From Deltaproteobacteria bacterium (GTDB lineage: Bacteria; Desulfobacterota_B; Binatia; Binatales; Binataceae), in assembly GCA_021827465.1 (NCBI GenBank), contig JAKAVX010000170.1, positions 1 through 6,304 on the forward strand: a stretch of 6,304 bases of DNA. The letters run 5' to 3'. The notes below the pieces were generated by a model. It ran no database searches. It had not been told where the DNA came from and worked only from the letters and a program-made list of their open reading frames with translations. Each line of letters begins with the position of its first letter. Positions within the stretch are counted from its first letter, which is position 1. The translations under genes were made by a program, and so were the position numbers. This document shows, one piece after another, positions 1-5,780 of the stretch.

Positions 1-246
1 AACCATGACCATCGCCACAGTGCCATCCGTTACGTCAGTCCGGCGCAACGACATGCCGGAGAGGACCGGGTCGTCCTGCAGGCCCGCGATGCGCTCTACC
101 AGCAGGCACGGGCAGAAAACCCGCGGCGCTGGGCACGGCACACCCGCAACTGGAATCCGATCACCGTCGTCACGCTCAATCCCGAACGCGACACAGTGAT
201 CAAGGCGGCGACCGAGAACCTTCATAACTCGCGGACCGCGGCATGA
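1..246 (+). CDS. IS3-family transposase orfB, C-terminal fragment (5' end outside window)
   Basis: Frame 1 is open from the first base to a TGA at 244-246 and encodes 81 residues. It begins NHDHRHSAIRYVSPAQRHAG, continues through an Arg-rich stretch ending in RRWARHTRNWNPITVVTLNP, and finishes ENLHNSRTAA. From knowledge of the family, this is the end of the rve integrase domain of IS3-family OrfB: the HxHSAIxYVTPxxRH block lies just after the last catalytic Glu of the DDE triad, and the RNW..P....LNP tail is typical of one IS3 subgroup. The catalytic residues would lie to the left of the window, so whether the transposase is intact cannot be judged. OrfB acts with OrfA, usually as a frameshift fusion, in copy-out transposition. 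Related 3' ends recur at 1648-1766 and 1761-1841. Family assignment is from recalled motifs, not a search. Confidence 0.78.
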   Translation, partial: NHDHRHSAIRYVSPAQRHAGEDRVVLQARDALYQQARAENPRRWARHTRNWNPITVVTLNPERDTVIKAATENLHNSRTAA

Positions 247-277
247 AACGGGCGACAACTACCTTGATACGCACCGG
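1..277 (+). mobile_element. IS3-family element, right (3') end, copy A
   Basis: This segment comprises the transposase tail plus about 30 bases after its stop. The post-stop sequence GAAACGGGCGACAACTACCT at 245-264 is shared with the two other copies in the window, and similarity stops at about 276-277 (GCACCGG). That marks the approximate right terminus of the element. The left end lies outside the window, so no terminal inverted repeat pair or target duplication can be checked. By hand alignment, copy A and copy B agree at about 105 of 119 positions, and copies A and C at about 69 of 81. They are related but not recent identical duplicates. Confidence 0.7.
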
Positions 278-310
278 TCTGGTCAGTCCTTCTACAAAGC
301 CAGAATTTCT

Positions 311-315
311 TGAGG
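311..315 (+). promoter_or_regulatory. Candidate ribosome binding site of the GT9 gene
   Basis: TGAGG lies four bases before the ATG at 320. Its TGA is also the in-frame stop that prevents any longer start. The second candidate start (ATG at 371) has no comparable purine-rich site, so this favours the 320 start. Confidence 0.45.
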
Positions 316-319
316 CGCC

Positions 320-1591
320 ATGGTGCGCGCGCCGCTTCCTGCACAAATCGACGACTCCGGACTCATTCCCATGGCTGATTCCCAGAAACTAATAGGCTCG
401 CTCTTCGGGTTGATGAAATTTCTAGCCCGCGAGATCGGCCTATCAGCAAATTGCATGCTGCGGGGTAAGAGAGACGACAGCAGAGAGCACTTTCGCTTCG
501 CACTTCAGGGGCTCCACGAAGACTTGGCCTCATTCATCGCGCGGCGGGCTCAGGGGGCGCCGTCGCTCCCGCCACGAATGATCAGTAGAATTTTGGTCGT
601 GAAACTCGATCGCGTCGGTGACATGGTCAATACCACACCGGTGTTCGACTTTCTTCGGCACCAATATCCTCATGCCAACCTCGACATTGTGGGGCACCCG
701 GCAGTGCTTACTCTTCTAGAAAATGACCCTAGAATAGCGGAGCGATTTTCATATAAGTCACCGTTATATCACGCAGGTGCCATCAGATTCCCCGGACCGG
801 CTGCGTGGAAGCTCATTCGAAGCCTGCGCAAGAAGCAGTACCCACTGATCATTTATCTTCGCGGAACGTTCCCGTTCCTCTTGCTCGCTACCCGATCTCG
901 CTTCCTGTCGAGCAAATTTGTCGAGGGCGAGCCGGTCATTCGACGCTATCTGAAGCCGCTCGGCGCGCTCTGCACCTCGAACGATCCACTTCCGATCCCC
1001 TCTCTCTATGTCTCAAGTGTGAGTCGCAAGTCCGTGTTGGACAAATACCCGAACCTCGCCAATAGGCCAAGCGTGATCATTCATGCGGTCTCAGCCGCCG
1101 AAGGCAAGCAGTGGCCCCTAGAACGGTTCGCTCGAATAGCTGACGAAATCGCTGCCAAAACTTCAGCGTTCGTACTGTTCCTCGCTACACCCTCTGAAGG
1201 TGATAAGCTGGCTCAAATCCAAGCGCTTTGCCAACGGCACCATCATTTTGAGACCGGCTTTCGCCTACCGGAGGTCGTCGCCGCAATCGCTTTGGCGGAC
1301 GTTTTTATCGGAAACGACTCCGGACTCGCACATATTGCAGCGGCAGTTCGAACTCGTGAAATCGTCATTTGGGGCGCTGCGAATCTCTCAATGGCCCGCC
1401 CGGTCGCTGCTGCGGAATACTGCTCCGTTCTATATCATGACGTTTCATGCAGAGCAACGTGCCCTGAGGTTCGCTGCGTATCTAAAAATTACCTCAAGTG
1501 CCTACTTGAGATTCATGAAGCCGATGTTGTCGCGCAGGCTCTCGTCCACTTGAACGCAGCTCGTGCCGCACTCCACCAGGTCGATCGGTGA
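320..1591 (+). CDS. GT9 (ADP-heptose:LPS heptosyltransferase-like) glycosyltransferase
   Basis: This 423-residue protein is a predicted cytoplasmic or membrane-associated GT-B sugar transferase of family 9. The N-terminal nucleotide fold begins near residue 88 with ISRILVVKLDRVGDMVNTTP, the GT9 signature. D101 aligns with the conserved catalytic-loop Asp of WaaC. The C-terminal domain carries HAVSAAEGKQWPLERFA (255-271), where K263 matches the conserved Lys of the family, and IGNDSGLAHIAAA (330-342), the donor-binding NDSG..H motif. Four late cysteines (C377, C381, C386, C394) fit the Cys-containing tail of many GT9 proteins. The ATG at 320 is the first possible start, because an in-frame TGA lies at 311-313; TGAGG at 311-315 is a plausible ribosome site. 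ATG at 371 is an alternative. About 87 residues precede the GT9 fold, more than usual. The gene is on the opposite strand to the other sugar genes and sits between IS ends. Heptose as donor is not proven; other GT9 members use other sugars. Confidence 0.9.
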   Translation: MVRAPLPAQIDDSGLIPMADSQKLIGSLFGLMKFLAREIGLSANCMLRGKRDDSREHFRFALQGLHEDLASFIARRAQGAPSLPPRMISRILVVKLDRVGDMVNTTPVFDFLRHQYPHANLDIVGHPAVLTLLENDPRIAERFSYKSPLYHAGAIRFPGPAAWKLIRSLRKKQYPLIIYLRGTFPFLLLATRSRFLSSKFVEGEPVIRRYLKPLGALCTSNDPLPIPSLYVSSVSRKSVLDKYPNLANRPSVIIHAVSAAEGKQWPLERFARIADEIAAKTSAFVLFLATPSEGDKLAQIQALCQRHHHFETGFRLPEVVAAIALADVFIGNDSGLAHIAAAVRTREIVIWGAANLSMARPVAAAEYCSVLYHDVSCRATCPEVRCVSKNYLKCLLEIHEADVVAQALVHLNAARAALHQVDR

Positions 1592-1647
1592 GAATCCCCA
1601 TATCTGCCATCGGTGACGACACCGAGGCTTCGACGACCGTGGCGCTT

Positions 1648-1766
1648 CCGGTGCGCATCAAGGTAGTTATCGCCCGTTTCATGCGGTGGACTTCGAGTCG
1701 CGAAGGCTCTCGGTCGCCGCCTTGATCACTGTGTTGCGCTTGGGATTGAGCGTGACGACGGTGATC
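1648..1766 (-). mobile_element. IS3-family element, right (3') end, inverted remnant (copy B)
   Basis: Read on the minus strand, this segment aligns without gaps to bases 159-277 of copy A, with about 14 differences in 119. It encodes ITVVTLNPKRNTVIKAATES, then LRDSKSTA and a stop (minus strand, 1681-1679), so the reading frame of the transposase tail is preserved. The shared post-stop sequence GAAACGGGCG and CTACCTTGATGCGCACCGG follows. Only the last 28 or so codons remain; the rest of the element is missing because the segment is joined to copy C at 1761-1766. It is a dead remnant. Its 3' end points left, toward the GT9 gene, opposite to copy A. Confidence 0.8.
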
Positions 1767-1841
1767 AAAGCGGTGGCCGAGAATCTTCATAACTCGCAGA
1801 CCGCCGTATGAAACGGGCGACAGGTACCTTAACACTCACCG
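1649..1841. repeat. Large imperfect palindrome formed by two opposed IS 3' ends
   Basis: The arms 1649-1729 and 1761-1841 are the 3' ends of copies B and C in opposite orientation and are complementary over about 81 bases with mismatches. The spacer is 1730-1760. A transcript or single strand across this region could fold into a long, imperfect stem. Whether it has any role, for example in ending transcription between the convergent GT9 and GT2 genes, cannot be told from sequence. Confidence 0.75.
1761..1841 (+). mobile_element. IS3-family element, right (3') end, forward remnant (copy C)
   Basis: This segment matches bases 196-276 of copy A at about 69 of 81 positions with no gaps. It encodes VIKAVAENLHNSQTAV and a TGA at 1809-1811, then the post-stop sequence GAAACGGGCGACAGGTACCT at 1810-1829. 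Similarity fades at CACCG near 1841. Only 16 codons of the transposase are left, so it is non-functional. It is a third copy, distinct in sequence from A and B, in the same orientation as A. Confidence 0.78.
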
Positions 1842-2001
1842 CAGTGGGTCACATTACAATCGGCGGTAACACGTAAGCTCCAGTCACGCCTTCACTGAAG
1901 CCGCATTCTCCGCACCTACGCGCGAGAGCGAAGAACGCGTGCGAATTAGCGCTTTCGCTCAATAAGCGGGCCCGTGGGCTCATTGTCGGAACTCTTTCCT
2001 G

Positions 2002-2802
2002 TCATGCCGCCCACCCAAGCTTCTTAGCTAATCGCATTCTATCCCTCACGAACTCGGCAGGATCGTCGCGAACAGCCTCAATAATCGGGCCATCGTAGAG
2101 CGCCAGGTTTTCATAGAACTGGTCATCCTCCCAATCGTGCGGAAACAATTGAAAGAGCAACCGCGGTGGTCGTAAAAAGCCGCCCTTCCCCTTGAATGCG
2201 CGCCCTTGCATCCACCATTTATACCGGAGAATGCCAGGGTCTCTCACCATGCCGAAATGATGCACGGTAATCACGGGATCCCGCCCTCCCCACGCAAAGT
2301 CCTGTCCCGTTAACCTGACATTCGATCCATCGCCCCAAATCTCAATGCCCGGATCATTCCTGTGCACAATCATTTTCCGTGCCGGCCAATTTACGATCTC
2401 TGGCGCGCCGTGGAAAACGCGGTAATTGCCGTAAAAATTTACAAAACGTGCCGGTAAAATTTTTTCATTAGTCCGAGACAGCACGTCCCTCAATCCATCA
2501 ATTTCCCATTCTGGAATGAATTCGTCACAGTCCAAGAGAATGCACCAGTCTCCGGTGCAACGTTTTCGCGCCTCCTCCTTGAAACGCACATACCAACTGA
2601 TATCTTTTGCTTCGCCCCAATTAGAACGAAAGATACGGATATTTCCGCTGATCTCTCGAATCCGCTCGTATGTTCCGTCGGTCGAATAACCCTCATTGAC
2701 GATGATCTCGTCAACAAGTGGCGCATGGTGCTTCAGCATCGCCTCGACATGGAAGTCGTTCTCGATCCCATTTTTTACCGATGTATAGATAGAGATTTTC
2801 AT
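2002..2802 (-). CDS. GT2-like (GT-A fold) glycosyltransferase
   Basis: This 266-residue protein is probably a cytoplasmic, metal-dependent sugar transferase using a nucleotide-sugar donor. It opens directly with the GT-A core strand MKISIYTSVKNG. VDEIIVNEGYSTDGTYERI (30-48) is the family's nucleotide-binding region, and CILLDCDEFIP (87-97) contains the DxD motif at D91-C-D93, expected to hold the metal and diphosphate. No transmembrane segment is evident, and the length is normal for short GT2 proteins. The ATG at 2802-2800 starts nine bases after the stop of the upstream membrane protein gene, so the two are probably co-transcribed and translationally coupled. A GAGG lies only two bases before the ATG, unusually close, and overlap with the upstream reading frame may help initiation. 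It is the last gene of the minus-strand run in this window. Acceptor and donor sugars are unknown. Confidence 0.9.
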   Translation of the reverse strand: MKISIYTSVKNGIENDFHVEAMLKHHAPLVDEIIVNEGYSTDGTYERIREISGNIRIFRSNWGEAKDISWYVRFKEEARKRCTGDWCILLDCDEFIPEWEIDGLRDVLSRTNEKILPARFVNFYGNYRVFHGAPEIVNWPARKMIVHRNDPGIEIWGDGSNVRLTGQDFAWGGRDPVITVHHFGMVRDPGILRYKWWMQGRAFKGKGGFLRPPRLLFQLFPHDWEDDQFYENLALYDGPIIEAVRDDPAEFVRDRMRLAKKLGWAA

Positions 2803-2811
2803 TTCCTCATC

Positions 2812-4161
2812 TCACGCTGTCGTTAATTTCTCATAGACAGCACCGGACCTCTCGAGCTCTCCGTCTTTACTTTCTCCCACATGAATACTCTCGCTCTTAT
2901 GCAAAGCAGCATTTGCCATGAGAAGCAGGTAATACCAAACCGAATACGTTTGCAATGACAAAAACATCCCGCAAACAAAGAATCCAATCAGCGAATAAAA
3001 GCACGCTTCATTCAACAGATAGTAAAAACGAATCTCCGGATCATCTATCGCAACAGATAATCTGTGTCCGTTCTTGCGTAGCCGACTTACTGTCGCACCC
3101 ATTAAGACAAGATATAGTGCACCAGCAAATATTCCGCACTCTCCCCCGATCTGAAAGAACGTATCGTGTGCGATTCTAGGATGCGTCTTCGAATAGCTTG
3201 GATACGCTTGCCCAAATGATGCAAACCCAACTCCAACAAGCGGATGCGCTTCCATCATTCGAATTGCGGCTCTCCAGGCATCGAGTCGATCCTCCGCCGA
3301 CTGACTCACTGAGTAATTCGTGATTGTGGTCGCCCTTTTTTTCAAGATCGACCCACCGTCGTGCCAATAGGCCAGCCCGAGTGCCGCAATCACAGCTACC
3401 CCCATATATTTCTTCTTTGCGCGAAGCGCAAAGACGCAAATAACAGACAGCAATGCCACCAGAGCGCCTCTCGATGCCGTGAGGAATATTGCGTTCCAAC
3501 TCAGCAAGATGATCAGCACACCAATCACCGCGGCAATTCGCTTTCGCGGCTGCTTGCTCAAGAAATATAAAAATGGGGCACCCGTAACAAATAGCACCGC
3601 AAAGTAATTCTGATCGTAATAGATACCGTCGCCATTGAGTCCCCGAGGCCCGTGTAGCCGTCCATAAACATGATAGATGTAATATTGTGCATTCGCCCAG
3701 TACGTCATGTACACGAACGTGATGAGCATCACCAGGGCGGCATACTTGATCTTCTTCGTGTTATCAAGAAGCGCGGCTCCCACGAAATACATCAACAGAA
3801 TTTTGCTGATGGTTTCAAATACCGCAACCGGGTCAAAAAATCTCCAGCGATTAACGACGTCTACGTAAGGTCCGAACACGAATGACAGCGTAAAGAAAAA
3901 CCACAACAGCGCGACCATTTTATTCAACGGTGTATTCAGCTCACTCAGCCTGACTCTTCCCCGAAGACCCGCGAGAGCAAATCCCACTAATACTGGGACC
4001 GAAACATCAAATGACGGGCGCATTCCCCCGAAGTCCCACCACCAAATATCCTGTGGGGTCATTACAGAAATGATATGCGCAACAAGAACGCCGATCCAAG
4101 GCGCAAAAATTGACACCACTGCGGCCAGAAGAATTGCTATTTTTGCGAGTGCACTGCCCAT
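2812..4161 (-). CDS. O-antigen ligase/polymerase-like (WaaL/Wzy, Wzy_C-type) membrane protein
   Basis: This 449-residue inner-membrane protein has about eleven hydrophobic segments (for example near 5-30, 54-66, 82-97, 113-131, 139-157, 185-202, 208-247, 252-265, 342-357, 385-405 and 406-420). Typical of the O-antigen ligase superfamily are LTASRGALVALLSV (227-240) and a long, probably periplasmic loop (about 266-341) with EDRLDAWRAAIRMMEAHPLVGVG and then AHDTFFQIGGECGIFAG (331-347). H332 sits where WaaL-type enzymes carry their conserved His, and R231 is a candidate for the conserved Arg. Such proteins join undecaprenyl-diphosphate-linked glycans into polymers (Wzy) or transfer them to an acceptor (WaaL, or protein O-glycosylation ligases). 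These roles cannot be separated here. The position among glycosyltransferase genes supports polysaccharide assembly. The last 30 residues are hydrophilic. A GAGG about 11 bases before the ATG is a weak ribosome site. Codon and base composition are visibly AT-richer than the genes at the right edge. Confidence 0.85.
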   Translation of the reverse strand: MGSALAKIAILLAAVVSIFAPWIGVLVAHIISVMTPQDIWWWDFGGMRPSFDVSVPVLVGFALAGLRGRVRLSELNTPLNKMVALLWFFFTLSFVFGPYVDVVNRWRFFDPVAVFETISKILLMYFVGAALLDNTKKIKYAALVMLITFVYMTYWANAQYYIYHVYGRLHGPRGLNGDGIYYDQNYFAVLFVTGAPFLYFLSKQPRKRIAAVIGVLIILLSWNAIFLTASRGALVALLSVICVFALRAKKKYMGVAVIAALGLAYWHDGGSILKKRATTITNYSVSQSAEDRLDAWRAAIRMMEAHPLVGVGFASFGQAYPSYSKTHPRIAHDTFFQIGGECGIFAGALYLVLMGATVSRLRKNGHRLSVAIDDPEIRFYYLLNEACFYSLIGFFVCGMFLSLQTYSVWYYLLLMANAALHKSESIHVGESKDGELERSGAVYEKLTTA

Positions 4162-4464
4162 GGAAACATTTGCCTCAGATTACTAATCCGGCCCCCATAT
4201 TTTTGCCACGTTGAAATCGTATCTAGTTAGTGCACTAAGAGATCCGCGTTTGGCCAGCATTGCGCTTCAACTTCGATTCGATTTACGCTGACAAAGCCGT
4301 CCTAGGCTCGGAGTAAACTCCTGCGTCGAAAGCTATCGTCTACAGCTCGAAACACATATCCGCCCCGGCCTTAAAGCGTTTTCGATGAACCGGGAGAATC
4401 TTCTAGGGTATTCGGGCCACTTTCGGAACACGCAAATGCGATTGCGCCCCCTTTTTGTCTTCTG

Positions 4465-4494
4465 AACATAGCCCTGCATGTTAAAATCCATCAA
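4465..4494 (-). promoter_or_regulatory. Weak sigma70-like promoter candidate
   Basis: On the minus strand, TTGATG (4494-4489) and TATGTT (4470-4465) are separated by 18 bases. Each matches the consensus at four of six positions. It lies downstream of the hairpin after the GT-B gene and points toward the membrane protein gene, the place where a second promoter would be expected. Such matches arise by chance, so support is low. Confidence 0.2.
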
Positions 4495-4511
4495 GGGGAA
4501 AGACCAAGAGC

Positions 4512-4529
4512 GGCAGAGAATCCTCTGCC
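4512..4529 (-). terminator. Hairpin after the GT-B gene, weak terminator candidate
   Basis: A perfect 7-bp stem GGCAGAG/CTCTGCC with a four-base loop begins 27 bases after the stop codon of the 4557-5780 gene. On the minus strand it is followed by GCTCTTGGTCTTTCCCCTTG, which is pyrimidine-rich but not a true T run. It could attenuate transcription before the membrane protein gene, or be chance. Confidence 0.3.
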
Positions 4530-4556
4530 AGCCTCGCAAAGAGTCGGGATGCTGAT

Positions 4557-5780
4557 TCACGGAGCCGCCACCGCATCGCGAATTGCTGAAACCGATGATG
4601 GCGGATTGACGCACTGACATAGTGCAAGTAATTCGTTCGCTTTGCCATACCAGGATTCCGCCGCCAGCCGCTCGGTAAATTCAGTGGTGCACTCTACCGA
4701 CTTCCTGTTGACGATCCCGCGCAACGCCGATTCCCAATCCGTAGGTGACCGAGCGACAAGCAGAGAGCCCAACCAATCGCGCGCAGCCGCAATTGGTGCA
4801 CTGACAACTGGCTTGCGTGTCGCCAAGTATTCCTTCAACTTCAACGGAGAAAGCATCTCGGCCAGCCCGTTCACCTTGTAGGGTAGTATCAGCGTTGTCA
4901 TCCCGGCGATGAACGAGGGCAACTCCGCGTACGGTATTGCCCCAACGAAATGCAGATTCTCGCGATGTGGCAGTTCTCCAGCCGACGCGTCCGTTGGGCC
5001 CGCGAACACAAACGAAATGTCCGGCATCCGCTCCGCCAGTTCACCAACCAAGTTTCCGTCGAATCTTCCGTCAATTAAACCGAAGAACCCCACTCGCGGC
5101 TTCGGAATTTTTCTGACCGTCGCGTGCTCCGAATTTTCTGAAGCCTCGAAATGCTTAAGGTCGACCCCGTGCGTCAGTACGTCGATTTTCTTGCCGATGC
5201 CCGCGAATTTTTCGGCCAACGCGTCCGAGACTGCGACGATGATGCCGGACTGCTCTACCAGCCGTCGTTCCATGTCACTGACCCTCTTCGAGTCAAGACC
5301 TGGCCACAATGAAAAATCGTCCACGCAGTAATAGACCACGCGACGCCCGTCAAGAATCGCCGGATAATCGGCCGCATTCGGGACTGTACTGACAATGATC
5401 GGATCGTGGAGATTCATTGTGCGGATTGCCGAGTGGACCCTCCGGGTTACCGACCATGCATTGAATCTACGTACAAGCGACACCTCACCGAACGGAAGCA
5501 TAATCGGCTGGCATACACTGAGGTGACCCACCAGTTCGGTCCGCTGGCTGCGTTGACGGCGGAATCGCAGCATCTTGCGGACTTTGATCAGAACTTTCCG
5601 AAGATCGGTTAAGGTGAACGTCGGATTTCGCATTCCGATTGTATTGACCCAGAGCACCCGATGGTCCTGGGCAATGTGCCGGAAGATATGCTGGCAGCTC
5701 GAGGGATGCTCGCCCCAGTCATCTGAGAAAACCACGAAGTCGGGCCTTCGCGTGTCGCGTTGATTCAGCGCCGACGTCAC
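4557..5780 (-). CDS. GT-B (GT4/GT1-like) glycosyltransferase
   Basis: This 407-residue protein is a predicted cytoplasmic sugar transferase of the GT-B fold acting in polysaccharide assembly. The N-terminal half contains VVFSDDWGEHPSSCQHIFRH (16-35), RVLWVNTIGMRNP (41-53) and VVYYCVDDFSLWPG (148-161), blocks I associate with glycosyltransferases of exopolysaccharide clusters. The C-terminal half has VLTHGVDLKHF (201-211), RVGFFGLIDGRFDGNLVGEL (229-248), ISFVFAGP (255-262), LHFVGAIPYAELPSF (276-290) and the donor-site block EMLSPLKLKEYLATRKPVV (308-326). No membrane segment is evident. The start is GTG (5780-5778), preceded by GGAG at 5790-5787 with a six-base gap. It overlaps the TGA of the upstream GT4 gene by four bases (GTGA), indicating tight translational coupling in one operon. 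The substrate is unknown. The length is normal for the fold. Confidence 0.88.
   Translation of the reverse strand: MTSALNQRDTRRPDFVVFSDDWGEHPSSCQHIFRHIAQDHRVLWVNTIGMRNPTFTLTDLRKVLIKVRKMLRFRRQRSQRTELVGHLSVCQPIMLPFGEVSLVRRFNAWSVTRRVHSAIRTMNLHDPIIVSTVPNAADYPAILDGRRVVYYCVDDFSLWPGLDSKRVSDMERRLVEQSGIIVAVSDALAEKFAGIGKKIDVLTHGVDLKHFEASENSEHATVRKIPKPRVGFFGLIDGRFDGNLVGELAERMPDISFVFAGPTDASAGELPHRENLHFVGAIPYAELPSFIAGMTTLILPYKVNGLAEMLSPLKLKEYLATRKPVVSAPIAAARDWLGSLLVARSPTDWESALRGIVNRKSVECTTEFTERLAAESWYGKANELLALCQCVNPPSSVSAIRDAVAAP

Larger units (their letters stand above)
1592..2001. other. Gene-free interval with rearranged IS ends and a featureless right half
   Basis: This 410-base stretch lies between the convergent GT9 (+) and GT2 (-) genes. 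Bases 1592-1647 hold only a short CGGTG/CACCG hairpin (1611-1624) with no T tract. Bases 1648-1841 hold two fused IS 3' ends, described separately. Bases 1842-2001 contain no supported gene. A spaced inverted repeat, GAGCGAA at 1926-1932 and TTCGCTC at 1954-1960, could fold, but it lacks a T run. No convincing terminator for either convergent gene was found. Confidence 0.7.
4162..4556 (-). other. 395-base gene-free gap, possible leader of the ligase/GT2 pair
   Basis: No supported gene lies between the stop of the GT-B glycosyltransferase and the start of the membrane protein. A 95-codon open frame overlaps the gap on the minus strand (4333-4620), but it runs into the upstream gene in another frame, resembles nothing I recognise and is probably chance. 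The gap holds a 7-bp hairpin (4512-4529), a weak sigma70-like promoter candidate (4465-4494) and a 5-bp inverted repeat CGCAA/TTGCG at 4431-4446. If the promoter is real, the mRNA would have a leader of roughly 300 bases. Confidence 0.55.

Noticed and set aside
264..296. Outward promoter from IS copy A into the GT9 gene, with TTGATA at 264-269 as the -35 box
   Set aside because: The -35-like box is good, but no credible -10 box occurs 16-18 bases later; the best, TCTACA at 291, is 21 bases away and poor.
1611..1624. CGGTG-ACGA-CACCG hairpin just after the GT9 stop as a terminator
   Set aside because: The stem is only five pairs and no T run follows.
1494..1835. 113-codon minus-strand open frame
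   Set aside because: It spans the end of the GT9 gene and the IS remnants in a frame unrelated to the transposase; the product is Arg/Ser/His-rich and not recognisable.
1862..1873. GGCGGTAACACG resembling the ops element (GGCGGTAGCGTG) of polysaccharide operons
   Set aside because: It differs in the conserved second half, lies on the plus strand with no plus-strand gene downstream, and the sugar operon runs the other way.
4431..4446. CGCAA/TTGCG inverted repeat as an operator
   Set aside because: Five-base arms with a six-base loop are expected by chance, and no second copy was found.
4333..4620. 95-codon minus-strand open frame in the gap
   Set aside because: It overlaps the end of the GT-B gene in another frame, has no recognisable domain and no convincing ribosome site.
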